Origin: Lysobacterales bacterium
Lineage (GTDB): Bacteria > Pseudomonadota > Gammaproteobacteria > Xanthomonadales > UBA2363
DNA: 64,000 nt
Direction: 5' to 3'
NCBI GenBank assembly: GCA_019634735.1
Contig: JAHCAT010000011.1
Coordinates: forward strand, 1 to 64,000
A program made the position numbers and the translations under genes. Below, piece by piece: positions 33,311-42,622 of the stretch. Numbering within the stretch: position 1 is the first letter of the stretch; every line of letters begins with the position of its first letter. Below the pieces are notes generated by a model. The model made no database searches. It was not told where the DNA came from and worked only from the letters and a program-made list of their open reading frames with translations.

Positions 33311-35014
33311 ATGTCCCGTATCCTCGCCGGGCTGCTGCCCGCCGCGCTGCTCGCCGTTCCCGCCATGGCCGCCGACCGCATCACCGGTGCCGCGTTCGCC
33401 ACCCGATCCGAGGTCATCGCGCCGACCGCGATGGCGGCGACCTCGCACCCGCTGGCCACCCAGGTGGCGCTCGACATCATGAAGGCCGGCGGCAGCGCCC
33501 TGGATGCCGCGATCGCCGCCAACGCCGCGCTCGGCCTGATGGAACCCACCGGCAACGGCATCGGCGGCGACCTGTTCGCCATCGTCTGGGACCCGAAGAC
33601 GCAGCGCCTGCACGGCTACAACGGCTCGGGCCGCTCGCCGCGCCGGCTGACCCTGGACTGGTTCATCGAGAACGGCTATCGCGACGTGCCCTCGCACGGT
33701 CCGCTGCCGGTGACCGTGCCGGGCACCGTCGACGCCTGGTTCGCACTGCACGGGCGCTTCGGACGGCTGCCGATGCCGCGCGTGCTGGCGCCGACCATCG
33801 ACTACGCACGCAACGGCCATCCGGTCGCCGAGACCATCGCCTACTACTGGGCGCGCAGCGTGCCGCGGCTGTCGCAGTTCCCGGGCTTCACCGAACAGTT
33901 CACCGTCGACGGGCGGGCGCCGCGCAAGGGCGAGATGTGGCGCAACCCGTTCCTTGCCGACACCCTGGAGGCGATCGCCCGCGGCGGCCGCGACGCCTTC
34001 TACAAGGGCGACATCGCCCGGGTGGTCGGTGAGTACATCGCCGCCCAGGGCGGATTCCTGGACGCCGGCGACTTCGCCGCGCACGAAGGCGAATGGGTCG
34101 AGCCGGTGTCGACCACCTACCGCGGCGTCGAGGTCTGGGAGCTGCCGCCGAACGGCCAGGGCATCGCCGCCCTGCAGATCCTCAACCTGCTCGAACCGTA
34201 CGACCTGGCCGGCTACGGCTTCGGCAGCCCCGAGCACATCCACCTGTTCGTCGAGGCCAAGAAGCTGGCCTTCGAGGACCGCGCGCGCTGGTACGCCGAC
34301 CCGACCTTCCAGCCGGCGCCGGTCGAGCGCCTGATCGGCAAGGACTACGCGCGCGAGCGCGGCGCCCTGATCGACATGGCGCGCGCCGCACGCAGCGTCG
34401 AGGCCGGCAACCCGGCCCTGCAGCGCGGCGACACCATCTACCTGACCACCGCCGACGGCGACGGCATGATGGTCTCGCTGATCCAGTCCAACTACCGCGG
34501 CATGGGCTCGGGCATGACGCCGCCCGGTCTGGGCTTCATCCTGCAGGACCGCGGCGAGCAGTTCGTGCTCGCCGAGGGCCACCCGAACAGCTACGCGCCC
34601 GGCAAGCGGCCGTTCCACACCATCATCCCGGCCTTCGCGACCCGCGACGGCAAGCCGTGGCTGAGCTTCGGCGTGATGGGCGGCGCCATGCAGCCGCAGG
34701 GCCACGCGCAGATCATCATCAACCTGGTCGACTTCGGCATGAACCTGCAGGAGGCCGGCGACGCGCCGCGCATCCACCACGACGGCTCCACCGAGCCGGC
34801 CGGCCAGGCGCTGGTGATGAGCGACGGCGGCGTGGTCGAGCTGGAGTCGGGCTTCGCGCAGGAGACGGTGCGCGCGCTGATGCGCAAGGGCCATGTCGTG
34901 CGCGCCGCCGACGGCCCGTTCGGCGGCTATCAGGCGATCGCCCGCGACCACGAACAGGGCGTGTGGATCGGCGCCAGCGAGAGTCGCAAGGACGGCCACG
35001 CGGCCGGTTACTGA
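33311..35014 (+). CDS. ggt: Gamma-glutamyltransferase (periplasmic)
   Basis: A 567-residue Ntn hydrolase that transfers or hydrolyses the gamma-glutamyl group of glutathione and related compounds in the periplasm. Signal peptide 1-21. N-terminal motifs ATSHPLATQVALDIMKAGGSALDAAIAANAALGLMEPTGNGIGGDLF are those of the family. Autocleavage should occur before Thr375 (GD-TIYLTTADGDGMMVSLIQSNY), the conserved nucleophile; the usual second Thr is replaced by Ile. The small-subunit GSGM loop is present (RGMGSGMTPPGLGF). ATG 33311 begins the signal peptide. The sub-family lacking the TTH motif may prefer other gamma-glutamyl substrates or act as an acylase-like enzyme. Confidence 0.9.
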   Translation: MSRILAGLLPAALLAVPAMAADRITGAAFATRSEVIAPTAMAATSHPLATQVALDIMKAGGSALDAAIAANAALGLMEPTGNGIGGDLFAIVWDPKTQRLHGYNGSGRSPRRLTLDWFIENGYRDVPSHGPLPVTVPGTVDAWFALHGRFGRLPMPRVLAPTIDYARNGHPVAETIAYYWARSVPRLSQFPGFTEQFTVDGRAPRKGEMWRNPFLADTLEAIARGGRDAFYKGDIARVVGEYIAAQGGFLDAGDFAAHEGEWVEPVSTTYRGVEVWELPPNGQGIAALQILNLLEPYDLAGYGFGSPEHIHLFVEAKKLAFEDRARWYADPTFQPAPVERLIGKDYARERGALIDMARAARSVEAGNPALQRGDTIYLTTADGDGMMVSLIQSNYRGMGSGMTPPGLGFILQDRGEQFVLAEGHPNSYAPGKRPFHTIIPAFATRDGKPWLSFGVMGGAMQPQGHAQIIINLVDFGMNLQEAGDAPRIHHDGSTEPAGQALVMSDGGVVELESGFAQETVRALMRKGHVVRAADGPFGGYQAIARDHEQGVWIGASESRKDGHAAGY

Positions 35015-35261
35015 GGCTTGCCGCGGCGGCGCCTGCCGGCAGCCGGAAGCGCCGGAGCGTGAAGCCTGGCGTAGTCGCCGGGACTGGAAGCGACATCCGG
35101 CACGGTTCCACTTGCGCGCATCGTGGCATGCTGCCCCCTGCCGCCCGCCGGGCGCGAGCGGGTTGCGGAACGGCGCAGGCCGGCCCGCATGCGCAACGCA
35201 CGCCATCGGGTCCGGCCGGACGGGGCAACCAACGTCTGGACAGTTGCAAGGAGTGTCAGCC

Positions 35262-36377
35262 ATGTCCCTCATTCCGTCGCGCCGATCGCCGGGTCTGCTC
35301 TGCCTCGCACTCGCACTTGCATTCGCGCTCGTGCGCGGCTGCGCCCCGACCGCAGCGGGCGTCGCCGCGACCGTCGAGGCGGAATCCGTGGCAGCCGACG
35401 TCCAGCGCGTCGATGCCGCCGTACGCGCCCACGGCCAGGCCCATGCCCGCATCGCGCAGGCGCGCGGCGATGCCGCCTCGGTGGCCGCCGCCGCGCTGCT
35501 GCTGGCGCCGCGCGGCGCCGCCGCCGACGACCGCCGGACCGCCCTGGGCTGGCTCGACGAGGCGCTGCGCCGGCATCCCGCCGACGCCATCCTGGCCTGG
35601 GCCGGCCTGCGCGCGTGCGGCGGCGATCCGGCCTGCGACCGGCAGTCCTGGCTGGACTTGCTGGCGCGCCTGCAGCCGGGCAATGCCGCGGTCTGGGTCG
35701 CCCACCTCGAACACGCAGACGCCGCGGCGCCGCGGGTTGCGCTGCTGGAACGCGCCCTGGCGGCGCCGGACTGGCGGCCGGCCGCGACCGTGCTGCGCGC
35801 CGCCGTGCTGGACGCCTGGCAGGCGATCGACCTGGCGCCGGCCACCGCCGCGGCGATCGAACGTCTGCTCGGCGAGGACGCGCAGGCCGGACCGGTCAGC
35901 GGCGACCGCCTGACGCCGGCGCACAAGCTGGCCATGGCCCAGGCCGCCGACCTGCACGATCTCCCCGGCCTGGCCGCGCCGGTGGCTGCCTGCCGCAGCC
36001 ATCGCGACGGCGCCGCCGCGTGCGCACCGCTGTGGCGGCGCATCGCCAGCCAGGGCCAGTCGCTGCTCGAGGCCGGTCATGCCGCCGGGCGCCTGGCCGA
36101 ACTCGCCCTGGCCGCGGGCGACGACGGTGGCCAGCGGCACTGGCAGGCCGAGCGCGCGGCGATCGACTGGCAGGGGCGCCAGTCGGTCGCGCTGCTGCAG
36201 GGCGAGGTCGATGTCGCGGCGTTCTGGTCGCTGCTGCGTGCCCGCGGCGAGCTGGCCGCGTTCCGCCACCTCCTGCACCAGGCCGGCCTGCCCCTGGCGC
36301 CGCCACCCGGCCACGACGGCCCCGGCACGACCGGCGCCTCGCCGCCCTGGTCCAGCGCCGGCGATGACCCCGGCTGA
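35262..36377 (+). CDS. Hypothetical exported helical-repeat protein
   Basis: A 371-residue protein of unknown function. It has a membrane segment or signal peptide at about residues 12-33, then an Ala/Leu-rich alpha-helical array that looks TPR/SEL1-like (WLDEALRRHPADAILAWAGLRACGG, WLDLLARLQPGNAAVWVAHLEHAD). Cysteines in ACGGDPAC and the C-terminal CRSH...CAP could form disulphides, which fits the periplasm. A strong ribosome site (AAGGAGTGTCAGCC) supports ATG 35262. The stop lies inside the next gene, a 14-base overlap. No family is recognised with confidence. Confidence 0.7.
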   Translation: MSLIPSRRSPGLLCLALALAFALVRGCAPTAAGVAATVEAESVAADVQRVDAAVRAHGQAHARIAQARGDAASVAAAALLLAPRGAAADDRRTALGWLDEALRRHPADAILAWAGLRACGGDPACDRQSWLDLLARLQPGNAAVWVAHLEHADAAAPRVALLERALAAPDWRPAATVLRAAVLDAWQAIDLAPATAAAIERLLGEDAQAGPVSGDRLTPAHKLAMAQAADLHDLPGLAAPVAACRSHRDGAAACAPLWRRIASQGQSLLEAGHAAGRLAELALAAGDDGGQRHWQAERAAIDWQGRQSVALLQGEVDVAAFWSLLRARGELAAFRHLLHQAGLPLAPPPGHDGPGTTGASPPWSSAGDDPG

Positions 36378-36552
36378 GCGCCCGCGCCGGCGCGGCCAGG
36401 GCGACGGCCGCGGTCTGCCGGAGAAGCCCTGCGCGGTGTGCGGCCGGCCGATGGCCTGGCGGCGCCGCTGGGCACGCTGCTGGGACCAGGTGAAGTACTG
36501 CTCGGACGCCTGCCGCAAGGGCACGCCACGCAGCGCGCCGCGGATACCCTAG
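36364..36552 (+). CDS. Small DUF2256-type zinc-ribbon-like protein
   Basis: A 62-residue basic protein. Residues of about 20-54 match the DUF2256 pattern: KPCAVCGRPMAWRRRW followed by KYCSDACR, that is two CxxC-type pairs likely to bind zinc. The function is unknown in the family. It starts 14 bases before the stop of the preceding hypothetical gene in another frame, so the two are probably translationally coupled. Confidence is high for the family, low for any role. Confidence 0.8.
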   Translation: MTPAERPRRRGQGDGRGLPEKPCAVCGRPMAWRRRWARCWDQVKYCSDACRKGTPRSAPRIP

Positions 36553-36624
36553 ACACGCGCGCATGCCGCAGGCAAGTGGGCGGCCGCTGGCCCTACACTG
36601 CTGGATTGTCCCGGGAAGACGACC

Positions 36625-37344
36625 ATGTCCACACGCTTGCGAAATGCACTCGATCTGCTGGCCCTCCGCCTTGCCAATGTTTTCGTTGGGCGGCTGCGCC
36701 GTCAGAAGGCCGGTGACGACCCGTATCACCGGGTTTTCGCGCATTTCCGGCAGATGGTCCTGAATGCGCCCCATTCGTCGCTCCTGGAGATCGGCTCGAG
36801 GAACGTTTCGGGCGTCGACGGCCGAAAGAATTTTCCAGGAGTGCAGGACTACACGGGCGTCGACATCCATGCCGGAGAGTTCGTGGACGTGGTCGCGGAC
36901 GTTCACAGCCTTTCTTCGGCCTTTCCCGAGAAGCGCTTCGACTTCGTCTACTCCATTTCCGTCTTCGAGCACCTGATGTTTCCCTGGAAAGCGGTGCTTG
37001 AGATCAATTCCGTCCTGAAGCCGGGCGGGCATGTTTTCATGGCCACCCATCCGATTTGGCCGCCCCATGAGCTGCCCTGGGATTTCTGGCGTTTCCTGCA
37101 TCACAGCGCGATTCCGCTGTTCAACAAAGTGACGGGGTTCGAACTGGTGGCGGTCACCGAAGGCTTGCCTGCCCGCATGTTCACCCTTGCGGGCGACCCG
37201 GTGGGGCAAGACCTGTACAAGTTCCCCCTAAACCAGGGCATCGCCATCATCGCCCGCAAGATCGCCGACTACGACCGCGATCGGCTGCGCTGGGACCTGG
37301 TGCCCTCCGACGTCAGCGACACGATGTATCCCAAGCCGGGCTGA
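36625..37344 (+). CDS. SAM-dependent methyltransferase of distinct base composition
   Basis: A 239-residue class I methyltransferase. Motif I is degenerate (LLEIGSRNVSG, usually E/D-x-G-x-G), followed by YTGVDIHAGEFVDVVADVH as motif II and FDFVYSISVFEHLMFPWKAVLEINSVLKPGGHVFMATH as motifs III and post-motif. This is the type found beside glycan biosynthesis genes. The gene uses visibly more A/T in third codon positions than its neighbours (for example TTTTCGTTGGGCGGC, CATTCGTCG), which suggests recent acquisition. The target is unknown. ATG 36625 follows CGGGAAGACGACC. No other glycan genes lie nearby. Confidence 0.82.
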   Translation: MSTRLRNALDLLALRLANVFVGRLRRQKAGDDPYHRVFAHFRQMVLNAPHSSLLEIGSRNVSGVDGRKNFPGVQDYTGVDIHAGEFVDVVADVHSLSSAFPEKRFDFVYSISVFEHLMFPWKAVLEINSVLKPGGHVFMATHPIWPPHELPWDFWRFLHHSAIPLFNKVTGFELVAVTEGLPARMFTLAGDPVGQDLYKFPLNQGIAIIARKIADYDRDRLRWDLVPSDVSDTMYPKPG

Positions 37345-37674
37345 GCCTGCCTGGCATCTGCCGAAGGGCGATCATCCCGAGCGCTCTCGAACCGCCCGAT
37401 TGCCGTCTTTCCGACGTGGCGGTCGGCCAGTTCACCTGCGCGCACGCTCGTCTCGCCGAGCGGCCCTGCACGCCGGCGACCAGCAGGTTGTATCCGACGG
37501 CCTGCTGTCCGACGGATGCACGCGCGCAATGCAGGGGGGGGCGCTGGAACAGCTCGCCTGGCGGCCCGGCCCGATGCTTGGACCATGGTGCACGCCAGCA
37601 CCCCCGCGGCGTTCCCCGAACGCGCCCGGGCGCCGCAGCGATACGCAGGCGCGCGGGTCGCGCGCCGCGCGCGG
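37345..37674. other. Convergent intergenic spacer
   Basis: I see no supported gene, repeat or clear terminator in these 330 bases. A long minus-strand open frame through it reads in another frame of the beta-propeller gene and has no recognisable domain. Confidence 0.5.
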
Positions 37675-40524
37675 CTACTCGAAGCCGTTCGCGAAGATGG
37701 CCTCCGAATAGCCGGCGCCGAACTGCACGAGCATCGCACCGGCCGTGGGACGCAGGTCGCCGGTGGTGTTGTCGGTGAGCTCCACCACCCAGACGGAGCC
37801 CTCGCGGCTGGCCGGCAGGGCGCGCCAGGCGTAGCCATAGGGGTCGGCCGGGTCCTCGGGCGCGAAGGTCCGCAACTGCCAGCCCGGCCCATCGGTGCCA
37901 CCGTGCCAGGTGACGTGCAGGCGGGCCTGGGTGCAGCCGGACAGGTCCATCCGAACCAGACCCCACGGATAGCTGTGACCCGGGTCGGCGGGAAATGCCG
38001 TCGCCGGCAGGGCATGAGCGTTCTCCAGCCGCACGCAGGCGCCGGCCAGAGGTTCCAGTTGCACGGTCAGGTAGGCATCGCCACCGCGGCCGGTGCCGGC
38101 GCCCGGCATCGACGCGACCCGCGGCTGCAGGGTATCGGGCACGCCGTCGCCGTTGCCATCGCCGCCGTTGGGCGCGCCCGCCTCGACCGCCGAGGGCGCG
38201 CCATCGAGGTCCTCGTCCGGGACCTGGTCGATGCTGAACACGCCCTCGCGAGTACCTGCGTACAGGCGCGGAATCGCCGCGCTGCGATCCAGCGCCAGCG
38301 CCAGGGCGGAACTGCCCGGCAGGCCCACGCTGTACGAGGTCCAGGTCAGCCCGCCGTCGAGCGTGCGATAGACGCCGCCCGGGTTGCCGTCGGTGCCTGC
38401 CGAACCGGCGTAGGCGACGTTGGCGTCGAGCGGGTCGACCAGCAGGGCACGGATGTCGGCATCCGGGGCGATGCCGGTGTTTGCTTCCGTCCAGGATGCG
38501 CCGCCGTCCACCGACTTGTAGATGCGCGCATCGAAGGTGTTGCGGTTGACCGCCGCGTACAGGACATTCGGCGAGGAGGGCGCCAGCGCAAGCGCCAGCA
38601 CGCTGCGCACCGCGCTGTCGGGGTTGGCCGGCAGGCCGCGCGGCAGGCCGTTGCTGCTGTGCACCCAGGTGGCGCCTGCGTCGGTGCTCTTGAACACGCC
38701 ATTGAGCACGCCCTGGCTTTCCAGCGGCTCCGGGAAGGCGGGCCCCCCGGGCTCGGGGAAACCCGTGAAGGTGCTGGCGTAAAGCGTTGCCGGATCGACC
38801 GGATCGATGGCGAGCTGCACCACCTGCACGGTGGCTGCGAAGTTGAGGGAGGTGTCGTAGTCGGGCACCGGCAGCCCGGTGTCGCTGGCGGTCCAGGAGG
38901 CGCCGGCATCGGTGCTCTTCCAGATCCGCGCGGCCAGCACGGTCGGGACGCCGGTACCCGAGTGGTAGCTGATCCGGCCGCTGCCACCCAGGTAGGCGAC
39001 CTGCAAGGGCCCCGTGCCGCCCGGTGGGCCGCCGCTGGACGGATCCAGCACGATGCTGCGCGCGGTACTGAAGGCGCTGATCTGGTAGCCGGCGGCGGGC
39101 AGGGTGGGAATGCCCGCGTCGATCGTGCTCCAGGTGGCGCCGCCGTTGGTGCTCTTGTAGATGCCGGCGTTGCCGTCGCGGATGCCGCCGCCCAGGGCGA
39201 ACACCGGCGACCCGTAACCGGCCGCATAGATCACCGTGCTGAACGGGCTGGCCGCCGTGTTCGGATCGATGGCGATCGCGCGCAGGCCGCTGGCCTCCAG
39301 GCTGCCCGAGGCCGAGAACCACGAGGCGCCGCGATCGAGCGACTGGAACAGGCCGTCACTGGGCGTCGAGAAGGCATCGCCGTACCCGGCATACAGCCAC
39401 AGCGGCTGCGTCGGGTGCACGGCCACGGCACGAACCTGCGCCTGGCGCAGGCCGTTGATGCGACGGGACCAGCTGACGCCGGCATCGCTGCTCGCGAAGA
39501 AGCCGGTGTAGTCGGCGGCGGCGTACAGGGTCGCCGGGGCCGTCGCCACCACGTGCAGGTCGGCGACGCCGTTGTTCCACGGTCCAGCGGTAGGCCGGAT
39601 TCCCTGGCCGACCGCCGTGTAGCTGGCGCCGCCATCGCCGGTACGCGCCAGGCCGCTCTCCATCAGCACGTACCAGGTCGATGCCAGGCTCGGGTGCGGC
39701 ACGATGCGCCGGATCGGGCGGCTGTTGGCCAGGCTGACGACACCGGTGGAGAGGAAGCTGGCGCCCCCGTCGTTGCTGCGGAACACCTCGTCGCCATTGC
39801 CGGCCAGCAGGATGTCGCCGGGCACCGTCGTGAAGGCGGTGCAGGTGCGCCTGCAGTACTGCGGATTGCTCAAGCCGGCAACGGCCGGTTCGCCCCAGCT
39901 GGCGCCGCCGTCGGTGCTGCGCATCAGCGCACGACTGCCACCGACCAGGTCGAAGGTCTGGGCGAACAGCCGGCCGGGGACATGCGGATCGAACGCCAGT
40001 GCCTCGATCGCCCGCCCCGCCAGTCCGCTGGTTGCAAAGGCTGACCAGGTCTCGCCGCCGTCCGTGCTGCGCCACAAGCCCGACTGGCTGCTCGCCCAGA
40101 CCCGTCCGGCGACATGCCGGTCCATGATCAGTTCGGCCAGGGCTTCGTCGGCAGGCAGGCCGGTGCCGGCCAGCTGGGTCCAGGTCAGGCCATGATCGAG
40201 GCTGCGGTAGATGCGGCGGCCGCCACCCAGCGCCAGCAGATGGTCGGCGTTGGCGGCGTCGGCCTGCAGGCGGGTCAGGAAGCCGGTGTAGGGGGCGATC
40301 TCGACACGGCTCCAGTTCAGCCCGGCATCCGTGCTGCGGTGCACTGCGTCGCCGCCGTTGACGATCACGCGCGCCGGGTTGGCCGGATCGACCACGAGTT
40401 CGCTCAGGCTGCCACCCTGAGGGCCGGCCGAGGTCCACAGACCCGGACCGGCGACGGCCGTCGTGGCGCTAGTCAGCAGGACGATGAAGACGATGCGGAG
40501 GGCGAGGCGGATGTTTCGGATCAT
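37675..40524 (-). CDS. Large secreted beta-propeller protein with GFE tail
   Basis: A 949-residue exported protein (signal peptide about residues 1-24). It is made of many repeats of the BNR/YCF48/sortilin type, with the recurring phrase 'xxxxSxDGGxSWxxxxxGLP' (for example WRSTDGGETWSAF, FKSTDAGATWVHSSNGLP). Roughly twelve to fourteen copies should fold as one or two beta-propellers. A linker with DxDxDG-type calcium sites (GGDGNGDGVPDTL) and a C-terminal beta domain follow. It ends EAIFANGFE. The same kind of tail ends two other secreted proteins in this window. A role at the cell surface or secretion as glycan or protein binding is inferred. ATG 40524 is chosen for the signal peptide; an upstream frame to 40719 has none. 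Confidence 0.85.
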   Translation of the reverse strand: MIRNIRLALRIVFIVLLTSATTAVAGPGLWTSAGPQGGSLSELVVDPANPARVIVNGGDAVHRSTDAGLNWSRVEIAPYTGFLTRLQADAANADHLLALGGGRRIYRSLDHGLTWTQLAGTGLPADEALAELIMDRHVAGRVWASSQSGLWRSTDGGETWSAFATSGLAGRAIEALAFDPHVPGRLFAQTFDLVGGSRALMRSTDGGASWGEPAVAGLSNPQYCRRTCTAFTTVPGDILLAGNGDEVFRSNDGGASFLSTGVVSLANSRPIRRIVPHPSLASTWYVLMESGLARTGDGGASYTAVGQGIRPTAGPWNNGVADLHVVATAPATLYAAADYTGFFASSDAGVSWSRRINGLRQAQVRAVAVHPTQPLWLYAGYGDAFSTPSDGLFQSLDRGASWFSASGSLEASGLRAIAIDPNTAASPFSTVIYAAGYGSPVFALGGGIRDGNAGIYKSTNGGATWSTIDAGIPTLPAAGYQISAFSTARSIVLDPSSGGPPGGTGPLQVAYLGGSGRISYHSGTGVPTVLAARIWKSTDAGASWTASDTGLPVPDYDTSLNFAATVQVVQLAIDPVDPATLYASTFTGFPEPGGPAFPEPLESQGVLNGVFKSTDAGATWVHSSNGLPRGLPANPDSAVRSVLALALAPSSPNVLYAAVNRNTFDARIYKSVDGGASWTEANTGIAPDADIRALLVDPLDANVAYAGSAGTDGNPGGVYRTLDGGLTWTSYSVGLPGSSALALALDRSAAIPRLYAGTREGVFSIDQVPDEDLDGAPSAVEAGAPNGGDGNGDGVPDTLQPRVASMPGAGTGRGGDAYLTVQLEPLAGACVRLENAHALPATAFPADPGHSYPWGLVRMDLSGCTQARLHVTWHGGTDGPGWQLRTFAPEDPADPYGYAWRALPASREGSVWVVELTDNTTGDLRPTAGAMLVQFGAGYSEAIFANGFE

Positions 40525-40731
40525 GGCGGGACCGTGTTCTGGGGCGAGGAGCTGCACTTGGACAGGATGCTGCGCGATGCCGGCGGCCGCAAAGCGCTCG
40601 CTGGGAAGGCCACCGCCAACCAGGGTATCGAAGAACGGACGCGATGCTTGCTGGTCGATACGCAAAAAGGCAGGGGAGAACGTCATTGGCCTGGGCGTTC
40701 GTTCGTGATCGGAACGCAACCTGACGATGGA

Positions 40732-41388
40732 TCAGCCGTCGCAGTGCGGATGCATGTCTGCCTGCGCCACCTGCAGCGAGACCTCGCGTTCGACGCCCTG
40801 CCAGGCCACCGCCATCACCATGTCGCTGCCGCAGGCGAGCTCGCGGCACTGCCACTGCCGCGCCGGTGCCGCCGGTCCCTCCAGCCGCTGCAGGACCAGG
40901 CGACCTTGCGCAGACGGTCCGAAGCGTGCCCGGTGCAGTCCGTAGGCGAGACCCCGGCCGTGCGCCTTGAACAGCGCCTCCTTGAGCGACCACAGGCGCA
41001 GGAAGCCGTGCTCCGGATCGTCCAGGGAGTCCAGCCATTCCAGCTCGGCGGGATCGAACCAGCGTTGTGCCAGGGCACGCCAGGTCGGCCGTGGCAGCAC
41101 GCACTCGATATCGACGCCCAGCGCGGGACCCTCGGCCAGGCCGACCAGATGCCAGTCGCCGGAGTCGCTGGCGTTGACGGTCAGGTGAGCGAAAGGTGGC
41201 GCAAGGGACGGCTTGCCCAGGGGGTCGCGCAGCAACTGGCTTGGTGAGAAGCCGGGCAGCTCGGTGGCCAGGCGCTCCAGCAGGGCGGCGCGCGCCGCCT
41301 GCTTGCGCCAGCGCGCGCGCTGCATGGCGTCGGCACCGGCCGGCACCGGCGCCAGGCGGCGCAGCCACAGCCGCACCGGTGAGTTCAT
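40732..41388 (-). CDS. 4'-phosphopantetheinyl transferase (Sfp type)
   Basis: A 218-residue transferase that moves phosphopantetheine from CoA to carrier proteins. Motifs: LGVDIECV (metal-binding Asp and Glu) and WSLKEALFKAHGRGL (Trp-Ser-Leu-Lys-Glu-Ala), with RDPLGKPSL upstream. The N-terminal 40 residues are Arg-rich. Its length is that of the Sfp class rather than the shorter AcpS. It is the second gene of a minus-strand pair and overlaps the MidA-type methyltransferase by four bases. No PKS or NRPS genes are in this window, so it may serve clusters elsewhere, or fatty acid or lysine pathways. Confidence 0.9.
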   Translation of the reverse strand: MNSPVRLWLRRLAPVPAGADAMQRARWRKQAARAALLERLATELPGFSPSQLLRDPLGKPSLAPPFAHLTVNASDSGDWHLVGLAEGPALGVDIECVLPRPTWRALAQRWFDPAELEWLDSLDDPEHGFLRLWSLKEALFKAHGRGLAYGLHRARFGPSAQGRLVLQRLEGPAAPARQWQCRELACGSDMVMAVAWQGVEREVSLQVAQADMHPHCDG

Positions 41389-42569
41389 GGCCGCGCCAGC
41401 AGGCGGTGGCGCAGGTCGGCCTGGAAGCCGGGCAGGGCATCGGCATCCAGGCCGCGGCCGAGCGCCATCACCTGGAAGCGCTCGCCCATCTGGCCGGGCA
41501 GCATCAGGCGCTTGACCGCGTTGGCTGCTGCCATCCGTTCCGGCAACGGCAGGTCCTGGCTGTGCGCGAACCAGTCCTCGATGCCGTTGCCGATCAGGAA
41601 CTGCGCCTGGCTGGTGTAGCCGGCGACGTCCAGCGCGCAGGCCGCGGCGGCCTCGGCCAGGGCCGTGAAATCGACGAAAGCGGTGATGTCCTGCAGGCCG
41701 GGCAGGATCAATGGGTCGTCGTGGGCGTGGTGGCGGTAGTGGCAGACCAGGGTGCCGTCGCGGCGCTCGGGCAGGTAGTACTCCTGGCGCGGATAGCCGT
41801 AGTCGACGAACAGCAGCTCGCCGCGCGTCAGGGCCTGCGTCATCGCCGCCAGCCAGGGCGCCAGCGTCAGGTGCAGCTCGGAGCGGTAGGGCCGCGGCAG
41901 CAGGGGCAGGACATCGGCCAGGCGTTCGCGCAGCAGGGCATCGAGCACTGGCGGCGCCGGCAACTCGCGCCAGGCGAAGGCGCCGGCCTCGCCATCGACG
42001 TACTGCTCGTGCAGGCCGTCCTCGTGGACCGCGAAGCGCGTCGCCGGCAGCGCGTCCAGCACTTCGTTGGCGACCAGGGCGCCCTGCCAGGCCGTATCCG
42101 GCGGGCCGTCCAGCCACTGGACGCGCGCCAGCAGATGCGGGCAGCGCGCCTTGAGCGTGTCGCGCTGGCGCTGGCGCAGGTCGGCGCTGATCTCCAGCAG
42201 GCGGTAGCGGGCCGGCAGCCGGCCCAGCGCCTCCAGGGCCAGCAGCAGGTCGGCGGCCAGGGCGCCGCTGCCGCCGCCCGGTTCGACCAGGTGCCAGTCG
42301 TCGAACGACGCCATCGCCACGGACAGGTGCCGGGCGACCGCGTAGGCGAACGCCGGCCCCAGCTCCGGTGCGGTGACGAAGTCGCCGCCGGCGCCGAACT
42401 TGCGGCTGCCGGCGCTGTAGTAGCCCAGGCCCGGCGCATACAGCGCCAGCGCCATGAACTGCGCGAACGGCAGCGGGCCGTGCGCGGCGATCTCGCCGGC
42501 GATCAGCGCAGCCAGGCGCGCCGAGTGTTCGGCGGCGTCGACATCGGGGGCGGGCAGGCGCGACATCAT
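41385..42569 (-). CDS. MidA/NDUFAF7-family SAM-dependent methyltransferase
   Basis: A 394-residue protein. It has the COG1565/MidA signatures: LIAGEIAAHGPLPFAQFMALALYAPGLGYYSAG, the SAM loop LVEPGGGSGALAADLL and VANEVLDALPATRF (with NEVLDALP as family signature). In mitochondria the homologue NDUFAF7 methylates an arginine of a complex I subunit; the bacterial substrate is unproven. It overlaps the PPTase by four bases and diverges from the SDR gene by 53 bases. ATG-ATG at the start leaves a one-codon ambiguity. Confidence 0.88.
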   Translation of the reverse strand: MMSRLPAPDVDAAEHSARLAALIAGEIAAHGPLPFAQFMALALYAPGLGYYSAGSRKFGAGGDFVTAPELGPAFAYAVARHLSVAMASFDDWHLVEPGGGSGALAADLLLALEALGRLPARYRLLEISADLRQRQRDTLKARCPHLLARVQWLDGPPDTAWQGALVANEVLDALPATRFAVHEDGLHEQYVDGEAGAFAWRELPAPPVLDALLRERLADVLPLLPRPYRSELHLTLAPWLAAMTQALTRGELLFVDYGYPRQEYYLPERRDGTLVCHYRHHAHDDPLILPGLQDITAFVDFTALAEAAAACALDVAGYTSQAQFLIGNGIEDWFAHSQDLPLPERMAAANAVKRLMLPGQMGERFQVMALGRGLDADALPGFQADLRHRLLARP

Positions 42570-42622
42570 CGACCCGTGACGGTGCAGCGGCTAGTTTAGG
42601 CGCTTCGCCGCCGGACCCGCCG

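Noticed and set aside
32990..36043. Minus-strand open frame of 1017 codons opposite ggt and its neighbour
   Set aside because: Spans two clear genes in antisense; low-complexity composition.
37345..37674. Minus-strand extension beyond the 3' end of the propeller gene as a real or broken gene
   Set aside because: The frame differs from the propeller gene, which ends with a complete GFE tail, and the residues show no known domain.
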